In this document: positions 38,430 to 48,416 of the stretch, in pieces
Layout of the letters: the number at the start of each line of letters is the position of its first letter
Position numbering within the stretch: position 1 is the first letter of the stretch
Origin: Alphaproteobacteria bacterium
GTDB lineage: Bacteria; Pseudomonadota; Alphaproteobacteria; Parvibaculales; Parvibaculaceae
Length of the DNA: 64,000 nt
Assembly (NCBI GenBank): GCA_021775935.1
Contig: JAJFGY010000136.1
Span: 1 to 64,000, forward strand
Direction: 5' to 3'
The notes under the pieces: generated by a model
The model's database searches: none
Told to the model about the DNA's origin: nothing
The model's input: the letters and a program-made list of their open reading frames with translations, nothing else
Made by a program: the position numbers and the translations under genes

Positions 38430-40319
38430 ATGCACTTCTCACTCACCCCTGCCTTAGGCGGGACTTGGCGGCATCGATCCGCCCAACTGGCGCTTAGCCT
38501 ATCCATTGGGTCAGCCACACTCCTTTACCTCAGCAGCCCTGCTGTTGCCTATGACACCAAAGTCGGCCCTGTCGACGTTTCCATCGACACGACGGTTTCC
38601 ATGGGTGTGTCAGTTCGCGCATCTGACCGCGATTGCGAAAACATCAACGTCAATAATGGCGGTTGTCTCAACGGCACGGGAACTGGCGCCAGCATCAACG
38701 CGGACAATGGCAACCTGAACTTTGACCAATGGGACCTGACCTCCGCGACCGTCAAGGCGACAAACGATATTTCCGCGAAATATGCGAATTTTGGCGCTTT
38801 TGCACGGGTGAAATCTTTTTACGACTATGTGTACGCCGAGAACGATATGAGGTTTCGTGACCTTCAGGGCGACGCTCAGGAGCAACTCGATTACGGCGTC
38901 GATGTGCTTGATGCTTTTGTCTATGGGGACTTCGTTGTCGCCGATACGGTTCCCGTCACAGTACGTGTCGGAAATCAGGTAGTGAACTGGGGCGAGAGCC
39001 TCTTCCTCCAGGGTGGCATTAATGCGTTTCAGGCTGTCGACGTTACGGCACTACGCACACCTGGTGCAGAATTGAAGGAAGCACTCACACCAATGCCGAT
39101 GGTTTATGGCTCCGCGACATATGGAGACACATCGGTTGAAGCTTTCTGGCAGTGGGCCTACGAAAAGACGGAGATCGATCCATCAGGTTCGTTCTTTTCA
39201 TCATTGGACATTGCGGGCCTTGGACCCAATTTAGCAATATTCGGTAGCCCTGATACTCTCACGGCTGGTAACAGCCAATTCGATGGAATTTCATATCTCG
39301 GCATAGAGGGAGACACCGTAGATGAAGATTCAGCTGAGTTCGGTGTCGCCCTTCGGCATTACTCAGAGGCGATCAATGGTGGGACGGAGTTCGGGCTCTA
39401 TTACAGTCACTACACCTCGCGACTTCCCTTTCTCGGCTATCGGGCAGGCACTGTTGATGCCGCAACAGCTTGTGCTGCAATTGGCGGCTGTGTGGACGCG
39501 ACGAGCAGCGGGCTCGCGCTTATCAACGCAGCAGGCGCCGGCACTGTTGAATGGGTCTATCCTGACAGCATCAACACTCTAGGTGTCAGTGCCTCCACAA
39601 CCATTGGGGATGTCGCCTTTGCCGTGGAAACAAGTTTCACGCCTGACATGCCGCTTCAGACGGAGAGCAATCAGCAACTTGCTCAGGTGTTGGACGCAAC
39701 GGGATTTGCGGCTTTGTTCTCAGGGGGCTTGGAGCCAACGACAAGTGATCTTGCTGCAATCGTGCTTGGCCAATCCACCTCCTCAGTTACAGAAGCAGAT
39801 GCTCTGCAAGGACAATTCAATACGATCAGCACCTATACACAGAGCAACGAGTTCGTTGAGGCTATCGGCGCAGATCTACTGGTTTTGCTGGTCAATGGCG
39901 GCTTTATGTATGTGGCAGACGCGGGAGACCTTTATCTCAATCATAGCGGCTCAGAGATTGGCATCAGTAGCGCCACGGCTGCTTCGGTTTTGACGAATGG
40001 TCAGACCAACACCCAATATGCAACGAGTCTCTCCACTGGATATCGCGTAGCGGCGATCAGCACGTACAACAACCCATGGGATCTTCCTATTACCGTCACA
40101 CCAAGTGTCAGCTTTCGGCACGATACGACGGGCTTTGCGCCAGGCCCCATCGGACCTGGTTTCGTCAAAGGTGTGAAACAGGTGAGCCTTGCGCTGGGGG
40201 TCAGCTATCTCAACGCGTGGAATGGCAGCGTGAGCTACACCAATGGTTTCGGCGGGGGCATACACAATGGCTCAGCTGACAAAGACTTTATCTCTGCAAG
40301 TCTGAGCTATTCGTTCTAG
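38430..40319 (+). CDS. DUF1302-family outer-membrane protein
   Basis: The protein is 629 residues from the ATG at 38430, which has CGGAGGAAG upstream; the ORF-track start lies 61 codons earlier. A signal peptide is visible (basic N-terminus, LALSLSIGSATLLYLSSPAVAY). The mature part is rich in beta strands and has the family motifs KSFYDYVYA, VRVGNQVVNWGESLFLQGGIN and ALTPMPMVYG. It ends in SYSF, a typical outer-membrane barrel terminus. Relatives often sit with DUF1329 lipoproteins and hydrophobic-compound degradation genes; no such partner is present. Transport of hydrophobic compounds is inference. Confidence 0.85.
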   Translation: MHFSLTPALGGTWRHRSAQLALSLSIGSATLLYLSSPAVAYDTKVGPVDVSIDTTVSMGVSVRASDRDCENINVNNGGCLNGTGTGASINADNGNLNFDQWDLTSATVKATNDISAKYANFGAFARVKSFYDYVYAENDMRFRDLQGDAQEQLDYGVDVLDAFVYGDFVVADTVPVTVRVGNQVVNWGESLFLQGGINAFQAVDVTALRTPGAELKEALTPMPMVYGSATYGDTSVEAFWQWAYEKTEIDPSGSFFSSLDIAGLGPNLAIFGSPDTLTAGNSQFDGISYLGIEGDTVDEDSAEFGVALRHYSEAINGGTEFGLYYSHYTSRLPFLGYRAGTVDAATACAAIGGCVDATSSGLALINAAGAGTVEWVYPDSINTLGVSASTTIGDVAFAVETSFTPDMPLQTESNQQLAQVLDATGFAALFSGGLEPTTSDLAAIVLGQSTSSVTEADALQGQFNTISTYTQSNEFVEAIGADLLVLLVNGGFMYVADAGDLYLNHSGSEIGISSATAASVLTNGQTNTQYATSLSTGYRVAAISTYNNPWDLPITVTPSVSFRHDTTGFAPGPIGPGFVKGVKQVSLALGVSYLNAWNGSVSYTNGFGGGIHNGSADKDFISASLSYSF

Positions 40320-40337
40320 CAAATGTTATGAGATGAG

Positions 40338-40371
40338 AGAGGGGCCAGGAAGCCATTTTCCTGGCCCCTCT
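40338..40371 (+). terminator. intrinsic terminator, 14-base perfect stem
   Basis: AGAGGGGCCAGGAA pairs perfectly with TTCCTGGCCCCTCT around a 6-base loop, followed by TTGCGTT on the plus strand. It lies between the stop of the DUF1302 gene and the end of the converging DoxX-like gene, so it may serve both strands. Confidence 0.85.
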
Positions 40372-40376
40372 TTGCG

Positions 40377-40802
40377 TTAAGGCCGCCCGAGTTTGATGTC
40401 GAGGCTCATCGTATCGTCATCGCGGAACGCCAAGAGCACCAGTGTCGCTGCAAAGACTGTGAAGGAAGGGAAAAACAGAAGGTTGCGGGTTTCCTCCGTC
40501 AACAGATAGAGGCCAAGCGGGTCTGCAATATATTTCCAGATCGCGAGCAGTCCGAGCCCCAAGACAATTGACTGGATCGGATAGACAAATTTGCGAAACA
40601 GACCCAACACAATCGTAAGACCGAGCAATACCTGCAGGACACCCAGCGGGGTTTGCAGCGCATCCATGCTCAAGGCACCCCCATAATATTTTTCCGACAC
40701 GCCAATTGACGCGCTTGGTGCAGCAATTTTTATTGCTCCCCATATGGCCAAAAGAAGCCCGGTGCCGGTTCGGAGCAGGAGCAAAGAGAGTGGCTTAAGC
40801 AT
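40377..40802 (-). CDS. small DoxX-like membrane protein
   Basis: The 141-residue protein has about four hydrophobic helices and a polar C-terminus (FRDDDTMSLDIKLGRP). The first helix and the LLRTGTGLLLAIWGAIKI pattern resemble DoxX-type quinone-related membrane proteins, but no decisive motif is present. The role is unknown. It is expressed opposite the queuosine operon, with 282 bases between their starts. Confidence 0.55.
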   Translation of the reverse strand: MLKPLSLLLLRTGTGLLLAIWGAIKIAAPSASIGVSEKYYGGALSMDALQTPLGVLQVLLGLTIVLGLFRKFVYPIQSIVLGLGLLAIWKYIADPLGLYLLTEETRNLLFFPSFTVFAATLVLLAFRDDDTMSLDIKLGRP

Positions 40803-41084
40803 ATCAACTTCCTTCTTTTGGGCATCTTCGACAGATCGTCCTTGCGGCGCTGTTGAACCCCAATGTTCATTTTTGTTGCCCTAGGAATACCCACGAACCA
40901 GCCAAGGGGGCAATTGCTGCCTCGACACATGTCTGTGATCAGGGCCCGAGCGCCCCGCTTCCTGGAGCCGCCAATAGCTCGTGGATCTCATATTTGGCAT
41001 CCAAGAGCTTGGATTTCCTGGGATCAGCCGCCTTTTTTGCCTACCGCTCTTGACCTCAGGGTCCCCACGGGTTTCAACACGCTC
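40803..41084. other. intergenic region upstream of queC
   Basis: These 282 bases separate the divergent DoxX-like gene and queC. A preQ1 riboswitch was looked for because queCEDF makes preQ1, but no type I or II consensus was recognised by eye. The in-frame extension of queC through this region has no family similarity. A near-palindrome is described separately. Confidence 0.4.
40999..41014. promoter_or_regulatory. inverted repeat ATCCAAG-AG-CTTGGAT upstream of queC
   Basis: A perfect 7-base inverted repeat with a 2-base centre ends 70 bases before the queC start. It might be an operator controlling the queuosine operon. It is unproven. Confidence 0.28.
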
Positions 41085-41804
41085 ATGGAGAATACCGGTA
41101 CAGCGATGGTTCTTTTTTCGGGCGGCCAAGACTCAACGCTTTGTCTTGCCTGGGCGCTGGAGCGCTATGCCTCCGTCGAGACGATCGGCTTTGATTACGG
41201 TCAATCCCATAAGGTGGAACTCGACTGCCGAGCCGCGATCCGAACCAAACTCGCTGCTGCCTTCCCGCACTGGGGCGAACGGCTGGGACCAGACCACCTC
41301 CTGCATCTCAACGCCCTTGGCGAAATCAGCGAGACAGCGCTTACCCGTGATCAGGAAATCGTCATGGGCGAAAATGGGCTTCCGACAAGTTTTGTGCCCG
41401 GTCGGAACCTCCTCTTTTTGACCTACGCCGCCGCGGTTGGATATCGGCGCGGCGCGACACATCTGGTTGGCGGCATGTGCGAGACAGATTTCTCAGGCTA
41501 TCCCGATTGCCGCGATGAGACCTTGAAAGCCCTCACCCACGCCATCAGCCTTGGCATGGACCTCCCTTTCGTCCTTGAGACCCCCTTGATGTGGATCGAC
41601 AAGGCAGAAACGTGGGCAATGACAGAGAGCCTGGGTGGACAGGCCCTGATTGATCTTGTGATCGAAGAGACCCACACCTGCTACAAGGGTGACAGAGAAC
41701 ATCGCCATGCCTGGGGTTATGGTTGTGACGATTGTCCGGCCTGCGACCTTCGTGGGAAAGGTTTTTCGACCTGGCGCAGCGCTTCGCAAGACAAGGCAGG
41801 TTGA
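41085..41804 (+). CDS. queC: 7-cyano-7-deazaguanine (preQ0) synthase QueC
   Basis: The 239-residue ATP-dependent enzyme converts 7-carboxy-7-deazaguanine to preQ0. It has the PP-loop [17 protein letters not shown], the [15 protein letters not shown] segment and a C-terminal zinc site ([15 protein letters not shown], with CYKG upstream). The ORF track opens 74 codons early; the ATG at 41085 gives the family N-terminus MENTGTAMV. The ribosome binding site is weak. It heads a compact queC-queE-queD-queF operon. Confidence 0.95.
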   Translation: MENTGTAMVLFSGGQDSTLCLAWALERYASVETIGFDYGQSHKVELDCRAAIRTKLAAAFPHWGERLGPDHLLHLNALGEISETALTRDQEIVMGENGLPTSFVPGRNLLFLTYAAAVGYRRGATHLVGGMCETDFSGYPDCRDETLKALTHAISLGMDLPFVLETPLMWIDKAETWAMTESLGGQALIDLVIEETHTCYKGDREHRHAWGYGCDDCPACDLRGKGFSTWRSASQDKAG

Positions 41805-41810
41805 GCATCC

Positions 41811-42458
41811 ATGTATTCTGTTAAAGAGCTTTTTTTCACTCTGCAGGGCGAAGGCAAACATAGTGGGCGCCCTGCTGTCTTTTGCCGTTTTACAGGCTGC
41901 AACCTCTGGACTGGCCGGGAGCAAGATCGCGCAAATGCTGTCTGCACATTCTGCGACACAGATTTCGTCGGAACAAATGGCCAGAATGGCGGGAAGTTCG
42001 CCGACGCGGCTACTCTGGCGGCAGAGATAGCGTCGCACTGGCCGACAGACAGCGCATCCTCCCATGGTGATGCGGGCAGATATGTTGTCTGCACTGGCGG
42101 AGAACCCCTCCTGCAATTGGATGTCCCACTGATCGAGGCCCTGCATGAGGTAGGTTTTGAAGTGGCTGTTGAAACCAACGGCACCATCGCTGCACCAGCC
42201 GGGATTGACTGGATCTGTGTCAGTCCGAAGGCAGACGCGCCCCTGGTTCAAACATCCGGCTCAGAACTGAAGCTGGTTTACCCGCAATCCCTCGCAAAAC
42301 CTGACAGATTTGAAGGGCTCGCCTTTGACAATTTCCTGCTACAACCTCTTGATGATGACAATTACCAAATGAATGTGCGTGCGAGTGTTAACTATTGTCT
42401 GGCGCATCCCAGTTGGCAGCTGTCTCTCCAGACACATAAATATCTCGGGATTGACTGA
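41811..42458 (+). CDS. queE: 7-carboxy-7-deazaguanine synthase QueE
   Basis: The 215-residue radical-SAM enzyme makes the 7-deazaguanine ring. The cluster motif is the extended form CX14CX2C (CNLWTGREQDRANAVCTFC), seen in a known QueE subgroup, instead of CX3CX2C. Further signatures are ELFFTLQGEGKHSGRPAVF, CTGGEPLLQ and VETNGT. It lies six bases after queC and overlaps queD by one base (TGATG). Confidence 0.95.
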   Translation: MYSVKELFFTLQGEGKHSGRPAVFCRFTGCNLWTGREQDRANAVCTFCDTDFVGTNGQNGGKFADAATLAAEIASHWPTDSASSHGDAGRYVVCTGGEPLLQLDVPLIEALHEVGFEVAVETNGTIAAPAGIDWICVSPKADAPLVQTSGSELKLVYPQSLAKPDRFEGLAFDNFLLQPLDDDNYQMNVRASVNYCLAHPSWQLSLQTHKYLGID

Positions 42459-42823
42459 TGCGTATCTACAAAGAGTTTGGATTTGAGGCAGCGCATTTTT
42501 TGCCATCCGCGCCTGAAGGCCATGCAAATAGCCGCATGCACGGACACTCGTTTCGAGCCGTCGTCTGGATGGAAGGCGAACCTGACCCAGATACAGGTCT
42601 CATTCGGGAGTTTGGTAGTCTGCTGGACGTTCTCAACGATGTGAAAGCTGAGCTGGACCATCGCTGTCTCAATGAAGTAGAGGGGCTTTCCGTCCCGACC
42701 CTTGAGAATATCTGTGTCTGGATTTGGGGCCGCCTGGCGCCAAGACTGAAACGTCTTTCACGGGTAGAAGTCCATAGAGACAGCTGCCATGAAGGCTGTG
42801 TCTATGATGGCCCTACCGACTGA
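42458..42823 (+). CDS. queD: 6-carboxy-5,6,7,8-tetrahydropterin synthase QueD
   Basis: The 121-residue enzyme of the PTPS fold uses dihydroneopterin triphosphate. It has FEAAHFLP, the zinc-binding [30 protein letters not shown] and [11 protein letters not shown]. All three zinc His positions and the catalytic Cys/Asp/His region seem present, although the C-terminal half is short. It overlaps queE by one base and is followed 17 bases later by queF. Confidence 0.93.
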   Translation: MRIYKEFGFEAAHFLPSAPEGHANSRMHGHSFRAVVWMEGEPDPDTGLIREFGSLLDVLNDVKAELDHRCLNEVEGLSVPTLENICVWIWGRLAPRLKRLSRVEVHRDSCHEGCVYDGPTD

Positions 42824-42840
42824 TAAAAAGGCTGAGCGCT

Positions 42841-43302
42841 ATGGCTGACTACACAGAAAACCTGACCCAGCTGGGAGGGGCAACTGAAGCACCGACATCA
42901 CCCGATGAAGCGGTCCTTGAGCGTGTTCCAAATCCTCAGCAGGACGCACGGTATGTCGCTCGGTTCGTGTGCCCAGAATTTACCTCTCTCTGCCCGGTCA
43001 CAGGACAACCGGACTTTGCACATCTCGTCATCGATTATGTCCCCGCTGATTGGCTCGTTGAGTCCAAATCGCTGAAGCTCTACCTCCAGTCCTTTCGTAA
43101 CCACGGTGCCTTCCATGAAGACTGCACAGTGGGCATAGGACGTAGACTTGCCGAAGACCTAAACCCTACATGGCTGCGCATTGGCGGCTATTGGTATCCA
43201 CGCGGCGGCATCCCGATTGACGTGTTTTGGCAGACTGGGCAAGCACCAGAAGATGTCTGGCTGCCTGACCAGGGCGTACCGCCCTATCGCGGCCGCGGTT
43301 AG
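42841..43302 (+). CDS. queF: NADPH-dependent preQ0 reductase QueF
   Basis: The 153-residue protein is a unimodular QueF of the tunnelling fold. It has the catalytic cysteine in [14 protein letters not shown] and the substrate-binding [22 protein letters not shown]. It reduces the nitrile of preQ0 to preQ1, the base inserted into tRNA in queuosine synthesis. It completes the queCEDF set; tgt and queA are outside the window. The operon probably ends here, before a 96-base gap to the kinase gene. Confidence 0.95.
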   Translation: MADYTENLTQLGGATEAPTSPDEAVLERVPNPQQDARYVARFVCPEFTSLCPVTGQPDFAHLVIDYVPADWLVESKSLKLYLQSFRNHGAFHEDCTVGIGRRLAEDLNPTWLRIGGYWYPRGGIPIDVFWQTGQAPEDVWLPDQGVPPYRGRG

Positions 43303-43398
43303 CGCTCCATTTCAAGACACATAATCGTGTTTCGTTAACCAAAATTCTTGGCAATTTAGCAAACCCTGTCTGACAAACTTGTCCGTTCAGGGCCGCAG

Positions 43399-44850
43399 GT
43401 GGGGTGGCCGGTCAAGATCGGGTCCGCAAACGTGGATGTTTCAACGAAAGCTGAGAGTGATGAAGCGTCTTCGCCGACAAGCGACGCTGAAGAACTCCCT
43501 GTGGTCGTCACTCAGGCAGACCGCGATGAAATCACCAGCGATACACTCGCCATCACGACGGGGATCGCGGCAGCGATCTATCTACTTCTAAGCATCGCGC
43601 ATATCTTCTTTGTCCCTGCGCCGCATAATCTGACCATCGCCTTAACAACATTCGTAAGCTCTATAATTATTGCTACCGTAGCATTGTTGAGCTATCGCTC
43701 GCTGGTGCCTCACCACTTTGCGAACACAGCACTTTTCTCCGCGGCTTTGGTTGTTCTCAATAACACAGCACTGCATATCTATCTCACAGATGATCCGCTG
43801 CAGACGACCAATTTGGCCATTGTGTTGATGGCATGGGGCCTCTTCGTTTTGTCAGTTCGGTGGTTCACTCTGTTCGTTTGCTGCACAGCGTTGGGCTGGC
43901 TCGGACTTCAACAAGTCATGACCTACAACCCGCACCTTGCCAGTCACTACACCTTCATGCTGTTCAGTGCCGCAGGCACGAGCGCGATCACCTTCGCCGC
44001 TCGCTATGTGACCTATAACAGGGTGATCTCCTATCGCAAGACCGATGCGCGTGTGCAAAAATCCCTCAGGTTGGCGCTTGCTAGAAGCTCAGAAGCAGAT
44101 GTTGCAGAAGAAAAGAATGATGCCAAGGACACGTTCATCGCCCATTTGAGCCATGAATTGCGAACACCGCTTAACGCCATCGTCGGCTTTTCCGAGGCGA
44201 TAAGCCTTGAGACGATGGGGCCCATCAACAATCCAAAATACTCGGAATATGTGAAGGACATTAATGATGCGGGGTTACACCTGACGTCCATCCTGGAAGA
44301 TCTGCATGATCTGGTGCTTGTAGAAAAAGGAGAGCTCAAAGTCGCTCTTTCGACCTTCAGCGCGCCTGCTGCACTGGATGCGTGTCTTGCTCTGGTTACT
44401 CACCGTGCCGGGGACAAGAACATCCAATTGAGAACATCTTGCGATCCGGATCTCACATTCCTGACCTCAGACCAACAGAGGTTCCGACAAATCCTGGTCA
44501 ATTTGCTGACCAACGCGATTAAGTACACCCCAGAGGGAGGCGAGGTTGCACTCAAGGCTGGTTTACATTCCGACGGCAGAATATCCTTTGAGGTTAGCGA
44601 TAGCGGCGTCGGTATGAGCCCGGAAGAAGTGAAAAAAGCATCATTGCCGTTTTGGCGGGCAGGCCCCGACATGACCGTTGGCGATGTTGAAGGGTCGGGA
44701 CTGGGCCTTGCGATCACAACTCAACTGACCGCACTGCTTGGTGGAACGTTTGAATTGGAGAGCCAGACAGGCGAAGGAACCACAGCGCGCATTTGGCTTC
44801 CCCCATCATGCCGTGCGTACGACCGGCCAAGTGTCACGTCATTTGCGTAA
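43399..44850 (+). CDS. membrane sensor histidine kinase
   Basis: The 483-residue protein has an N-terminal polar segment, five to six membrane helices (about 50-205) and a short coiled linker. A HisKA domain follows with His252 in FIAHLSHELRTPLNAIVGFSEAI, then a HATPase domain with LVNLLTNAIKYTPEGG, DSGVGM and GSGLGLAI. There is no receiver domain and no response-regulator gene nearby, so it is an orphan kinase. The start is a GTG; a later GTG at residue 12 is possible. The membrane part has no named sensor domain I can recognise. Confidence 0.88.
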   Translation: MGWPVKIGSANVDVSTKAESDEASSPTSDAEELPVVVTQADRDEITSDTLAITTGIAAAIYLLLSIAHIFFVPAPHNLTIALTTFVSSIIIATVALLSYRSLVPHHFANTALFSAALVVLNNTALHIYLTDDPLQTTNLAIVLMAWGLFVLSVRWFTLFVCCTALGWLGLQQVMTYNPHLASHYTFMLFSAAGTSAITFAARYVTYNRVISYRKTDARVQKSLRLALARSSEADVAEEKNDAKDTFIAHLSHELRTPLNAIVGFSEAISLETMGPINNPKYSEYVKDINDAGLHLTSILEDLHDLVLVEKGELKVALSTFSAPAALDACLALVTHRAGDKNIQLRTSCDPDLTFLTSDQQRFRQILVNLLTNAIKYTPEGGEVALKAGLHSDGRISFEVSDSGVGMSPEEVKKASLPFWRAGPDMTVGDVEGSGLGLAITTQLTALLGGTFELESQTGEGTTARIWLPPSCRAYDRPSVTSFA

Positions 44851-44885
44851 GACTATCGCGCGCAGGTATTGCCAGAGCGGACGGT

Positions 44886-46523
<1,638 letters not shown>

Positions 46524-46608
46524 TCAAACTATATGGAACGCACGGCGATTCGAAGCGGATAAACGCAGCGCAGACAAATTCTTTGAAACAGTGGCAAAGA
46601 AGCCCTGA

Positions 46609-46995
46609 TTATTCAGCCCTGGGGACCAAAGGCCCCTGAGACGCTGGCTCTTCCGCACCCAGCGGTGCCGGCGCAGGTGTGGATGGCAGCGCCTCCCCAT
46701 CTGTTCCCGGAACCAGGGGAGCTGTTGCATCCACAGGCACCACGTCGAGGATGGAATTGTTCCGGCTGTCGTTCCTCGCCAACAGGGTCAGGCTAATGCT
46801 GGTCAGGAAGAACAGCCCTGCCAAAACCGCTGATGCCCGTGTCAGAAGATTGCCTGCTCCACGGTTGGAGACCAGTCCGCCGCCGCCGCCGCCACCGCCA
46901 ATTCCCAGCGCACCGCCTTCAGAGCGTTGCAGCAAAATCGTGGCAACAAGCGCGACTGCGATCATCAAATGAATCACGAGCAGGATGGTGGCCAT
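46609..46995 (-). CDS. secG: preprotein translocase subunit SecG
   Basis: The 128-residue membrane protein has two membrane helices: VIHLMIAVALVATILLQ and SAVLAGLFFLTSISLTLLA. Between them is the conserved Gly-rich loop (GALGIGGGGGGGGLVSNRG). The tail is Ala/Pro-rich. The ORF track begins 19 codons earlier; the ATG at 46995 has AAGGAG six bases away. SecG assists SecYE in protein export. The Gly run is encoded by a (CCG/CCA)n triplet tract. Confidence 0.93.
   Translation of the reverse strand: MATILLVIHLMIAVALVATILLQRSEGGALGIGGGGGGGGLVSNRGAGNLLTRASAVLAGLFFLTSISLTLLARNDSRNNSILDVVPVDATAPLVPGTDGEALPSTPAPAPLGAEEPASQGPLVPRAE
46877..46899 (+). repeat. CCG/CCA triplet repeat inside secG
   Basis: Five CCG units followed by CCA CCG and part of another CCA encode the eight-glycine run of SecG. 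The tract could be prone to slippage, in units of three bases that would keep the frame. Confidence 0.75.
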
Positions 46996-47441
46996 GGATG
47001 GCTCCTTGGTGAATAGACTAACGGCCCTCAGGGCAAATTGGTGGCCGATCAACAGGCCGGGCGCTTTCTAGCTCACTGGGACAGGTTTTGCCAGCCCAGA
47101 ACGGGTAAATATCCGTCTTCAGCCTGCGCTGGAGCTTCGGTAGGTGTTGGGCGGCGTTCCCAGCGATTTTTTGAAGTCTCCGCTGAAAGAGCCGCTGTCT
47201 GAAAATCCGCACCAAAACCCGATTTGGGTTAGCGATAAATCCCCTCGTTCCAATAAATGGCGGGCTTCTTGGTCTGGCCTGGCAGCTGGTCCGCCGCCGC
47301 GGCATCACGCCCGCCCCGTGCTTGGACGGGGTTTGGCGCTGTCGCAACCATCTTGTATGCAGCGATGGCCGCTCCAGCTTTACTAAACTGATTAAATTTC
47401 AGCACCTTAGAGCATTTTTCGGAATCAATATCTCAACCCGT
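46996..47441. other. 446-base gap between secG and tpiA holding a regulator remnant
   Basis: The gap is long for the tpiA-secG neighbourhood. Its middle contains a frameshifted AraC-family HTH remnant on the minus strand, annotated separately. The remaining bases, including an AT-rich stretch (47388-47440) just beyond the tpiA stop, show no gene and should hold the secG promoter. Confidence 0.6.
47119..47345 (-). pseudogene. remnant of an AraC-family transcription regulator (C-terminal HTH), frameshifted
   Basis: On the minus strand the frame from 47280 to the TGA at 47119-47121 reads EARHLLERGDLSLTQIGFW, then CGFSDSGSFSGDFKKSLG and TPPNTYR. This is the second helix-turn-helix of AraC-type regulators. 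In the family, this is preceded by a GVxPRRY-type stretch about 15 residues before the ARHLL motif. Here GVMPRRRTSCQA lies upstream in another frame, 46 bases away, as expected after a single-base insertion. A TGA also blocks the main frame upstream. No start codon, first HTH or sensor domain was recovered. The ORF-track entries here read other frames. Confidence 0.72.
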
Positions 47442-48203
47442 TCAGAGATAAGCAGAAATGATTCCAAAAAAGTCTGACGCTTTGAGGCTTGCGCCCCCGA
47501 CCAGTGCACCGTTGACGTTTGGCACATTCATGAGTTCGTCAGCGTTGGAAGGTTTTACCGATCCGCCATAAAGGATACGGAAGGCATCCCCATCATCCCC
47601 AAAACGCGCTGTGAGGCGCTTTCGGATATGGGCATGGACCTTAGCGACATCTTCCGGCGTCGGCGTCCGGCCCGTCCCAATCGCCCAGACGGGCTCATAG
47701 GCAATAACCGTTTTCTTGGCGGTAAACCCATCATCAAGCGAACCTTTCAGCTGGCTCGTGATCACTTTGAGAGTGTCCCCTGCATTGCGCTCAGCTTCGG
47801 TCTCACCAACGCAAACGATCGCTGTAAGACCTGCACGGTGTGCTGCAAGTGCCTTTGCCCTCACATCTGCGCTGGTTTCTCCATGGTCAGCACGGCGCTC
47901 TGAGTGGCCCACAATCACGAATTTCGCACCGATGTCTTTGATCATTTCAGCACTGACGTCACCGGTATGAGCCCCGCTCTCATTTGCATGACAATCCTGG
48001 GCGCCAATAGCGACTTTGGAGCCTTTTGCCTTGGCAACAAAGGCCTGCACGGAAGGCATTGGAGGGCAGATCAGGACCTCACAGGGGACGCGTCCAGCCC
48101 TTTTGAGTTTGGACCCTAAAGCGTAGACTTCTCGGGATGCGCTCTTCAGCCCATTCATCTTCCAATTGCCAGCAACCAATGGTTTCGGTTTTCTCGCAGC
48201 CAT
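47442..48203 (-). CDS. tpiA: triose-phosphate isomerase
   Basis: The 253-residue TIM-barrel enzyme interconverts dihydroxyacetone phosphate and glyceraldehyde-3-phosphate. Active-site features are NWKMNG, the histidine in VIVGHSERR, the catalytic Glu in [18 protein letters not shown], and the phosphate loop [12 protein letters not shown] and GALVGGASL. It is divergent from ppiD across 213 bases. The 446-base gap to secG is unusually large. Confidence 0.97.
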   Translation of the reverse strand: MAARKPKPLVAGNWKMNGLKSASREVYALGSKLKRAGRVPCEVLICPPMPSVQAFVAKAKGSKVAIGAQDCHANESGAHTGDVSAEMIKDIGAKFVIVGHSERRADHGETSADVRAKALAAHRAGLTAIVCVGETEAERNAGDTLKVITSQLKGSLDDGFTAKKTVIAYEPVWAIGTGRTPTPEDVAKVHAHIRKRLTARFGDDGDAFRILYGGSVKPSNADELMNVPNVNGALVGGASLKASDFFGIISAYL

Positions 48204-48416
48204 TCCCTTGTCTCCCTGATGCTTTCTAAGCGTGGTTTGCCTCTGCGTTTACCAGAACCACCAGCATGCGCCAAGAAAGAGCCGGTGCCCACGCCAATTT
48301 TCTTTTATGCCACTTGCCCTTAACTGGACCCCGCCCCTATCATGCGCCCCGTTCGGAGGCGCTGATTTGGCGTCTCTTTTTCTACTTACTGCCAGCCGGC
48401 GAAAGACAGTGCGCAC

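Noticed and set aside
40803-41084. preQ1 riboswitch before queC
   Set aside because: No class I or II consensus could be seen by eye; a covariance search is needed to be certain.
47144-47386. 80-codon plus-strand ORF in the secG-tpiA gap
   Set aside because: The opposite strand encodes the recognisable AraC HTH remnant, while this frame has no family resemblance.
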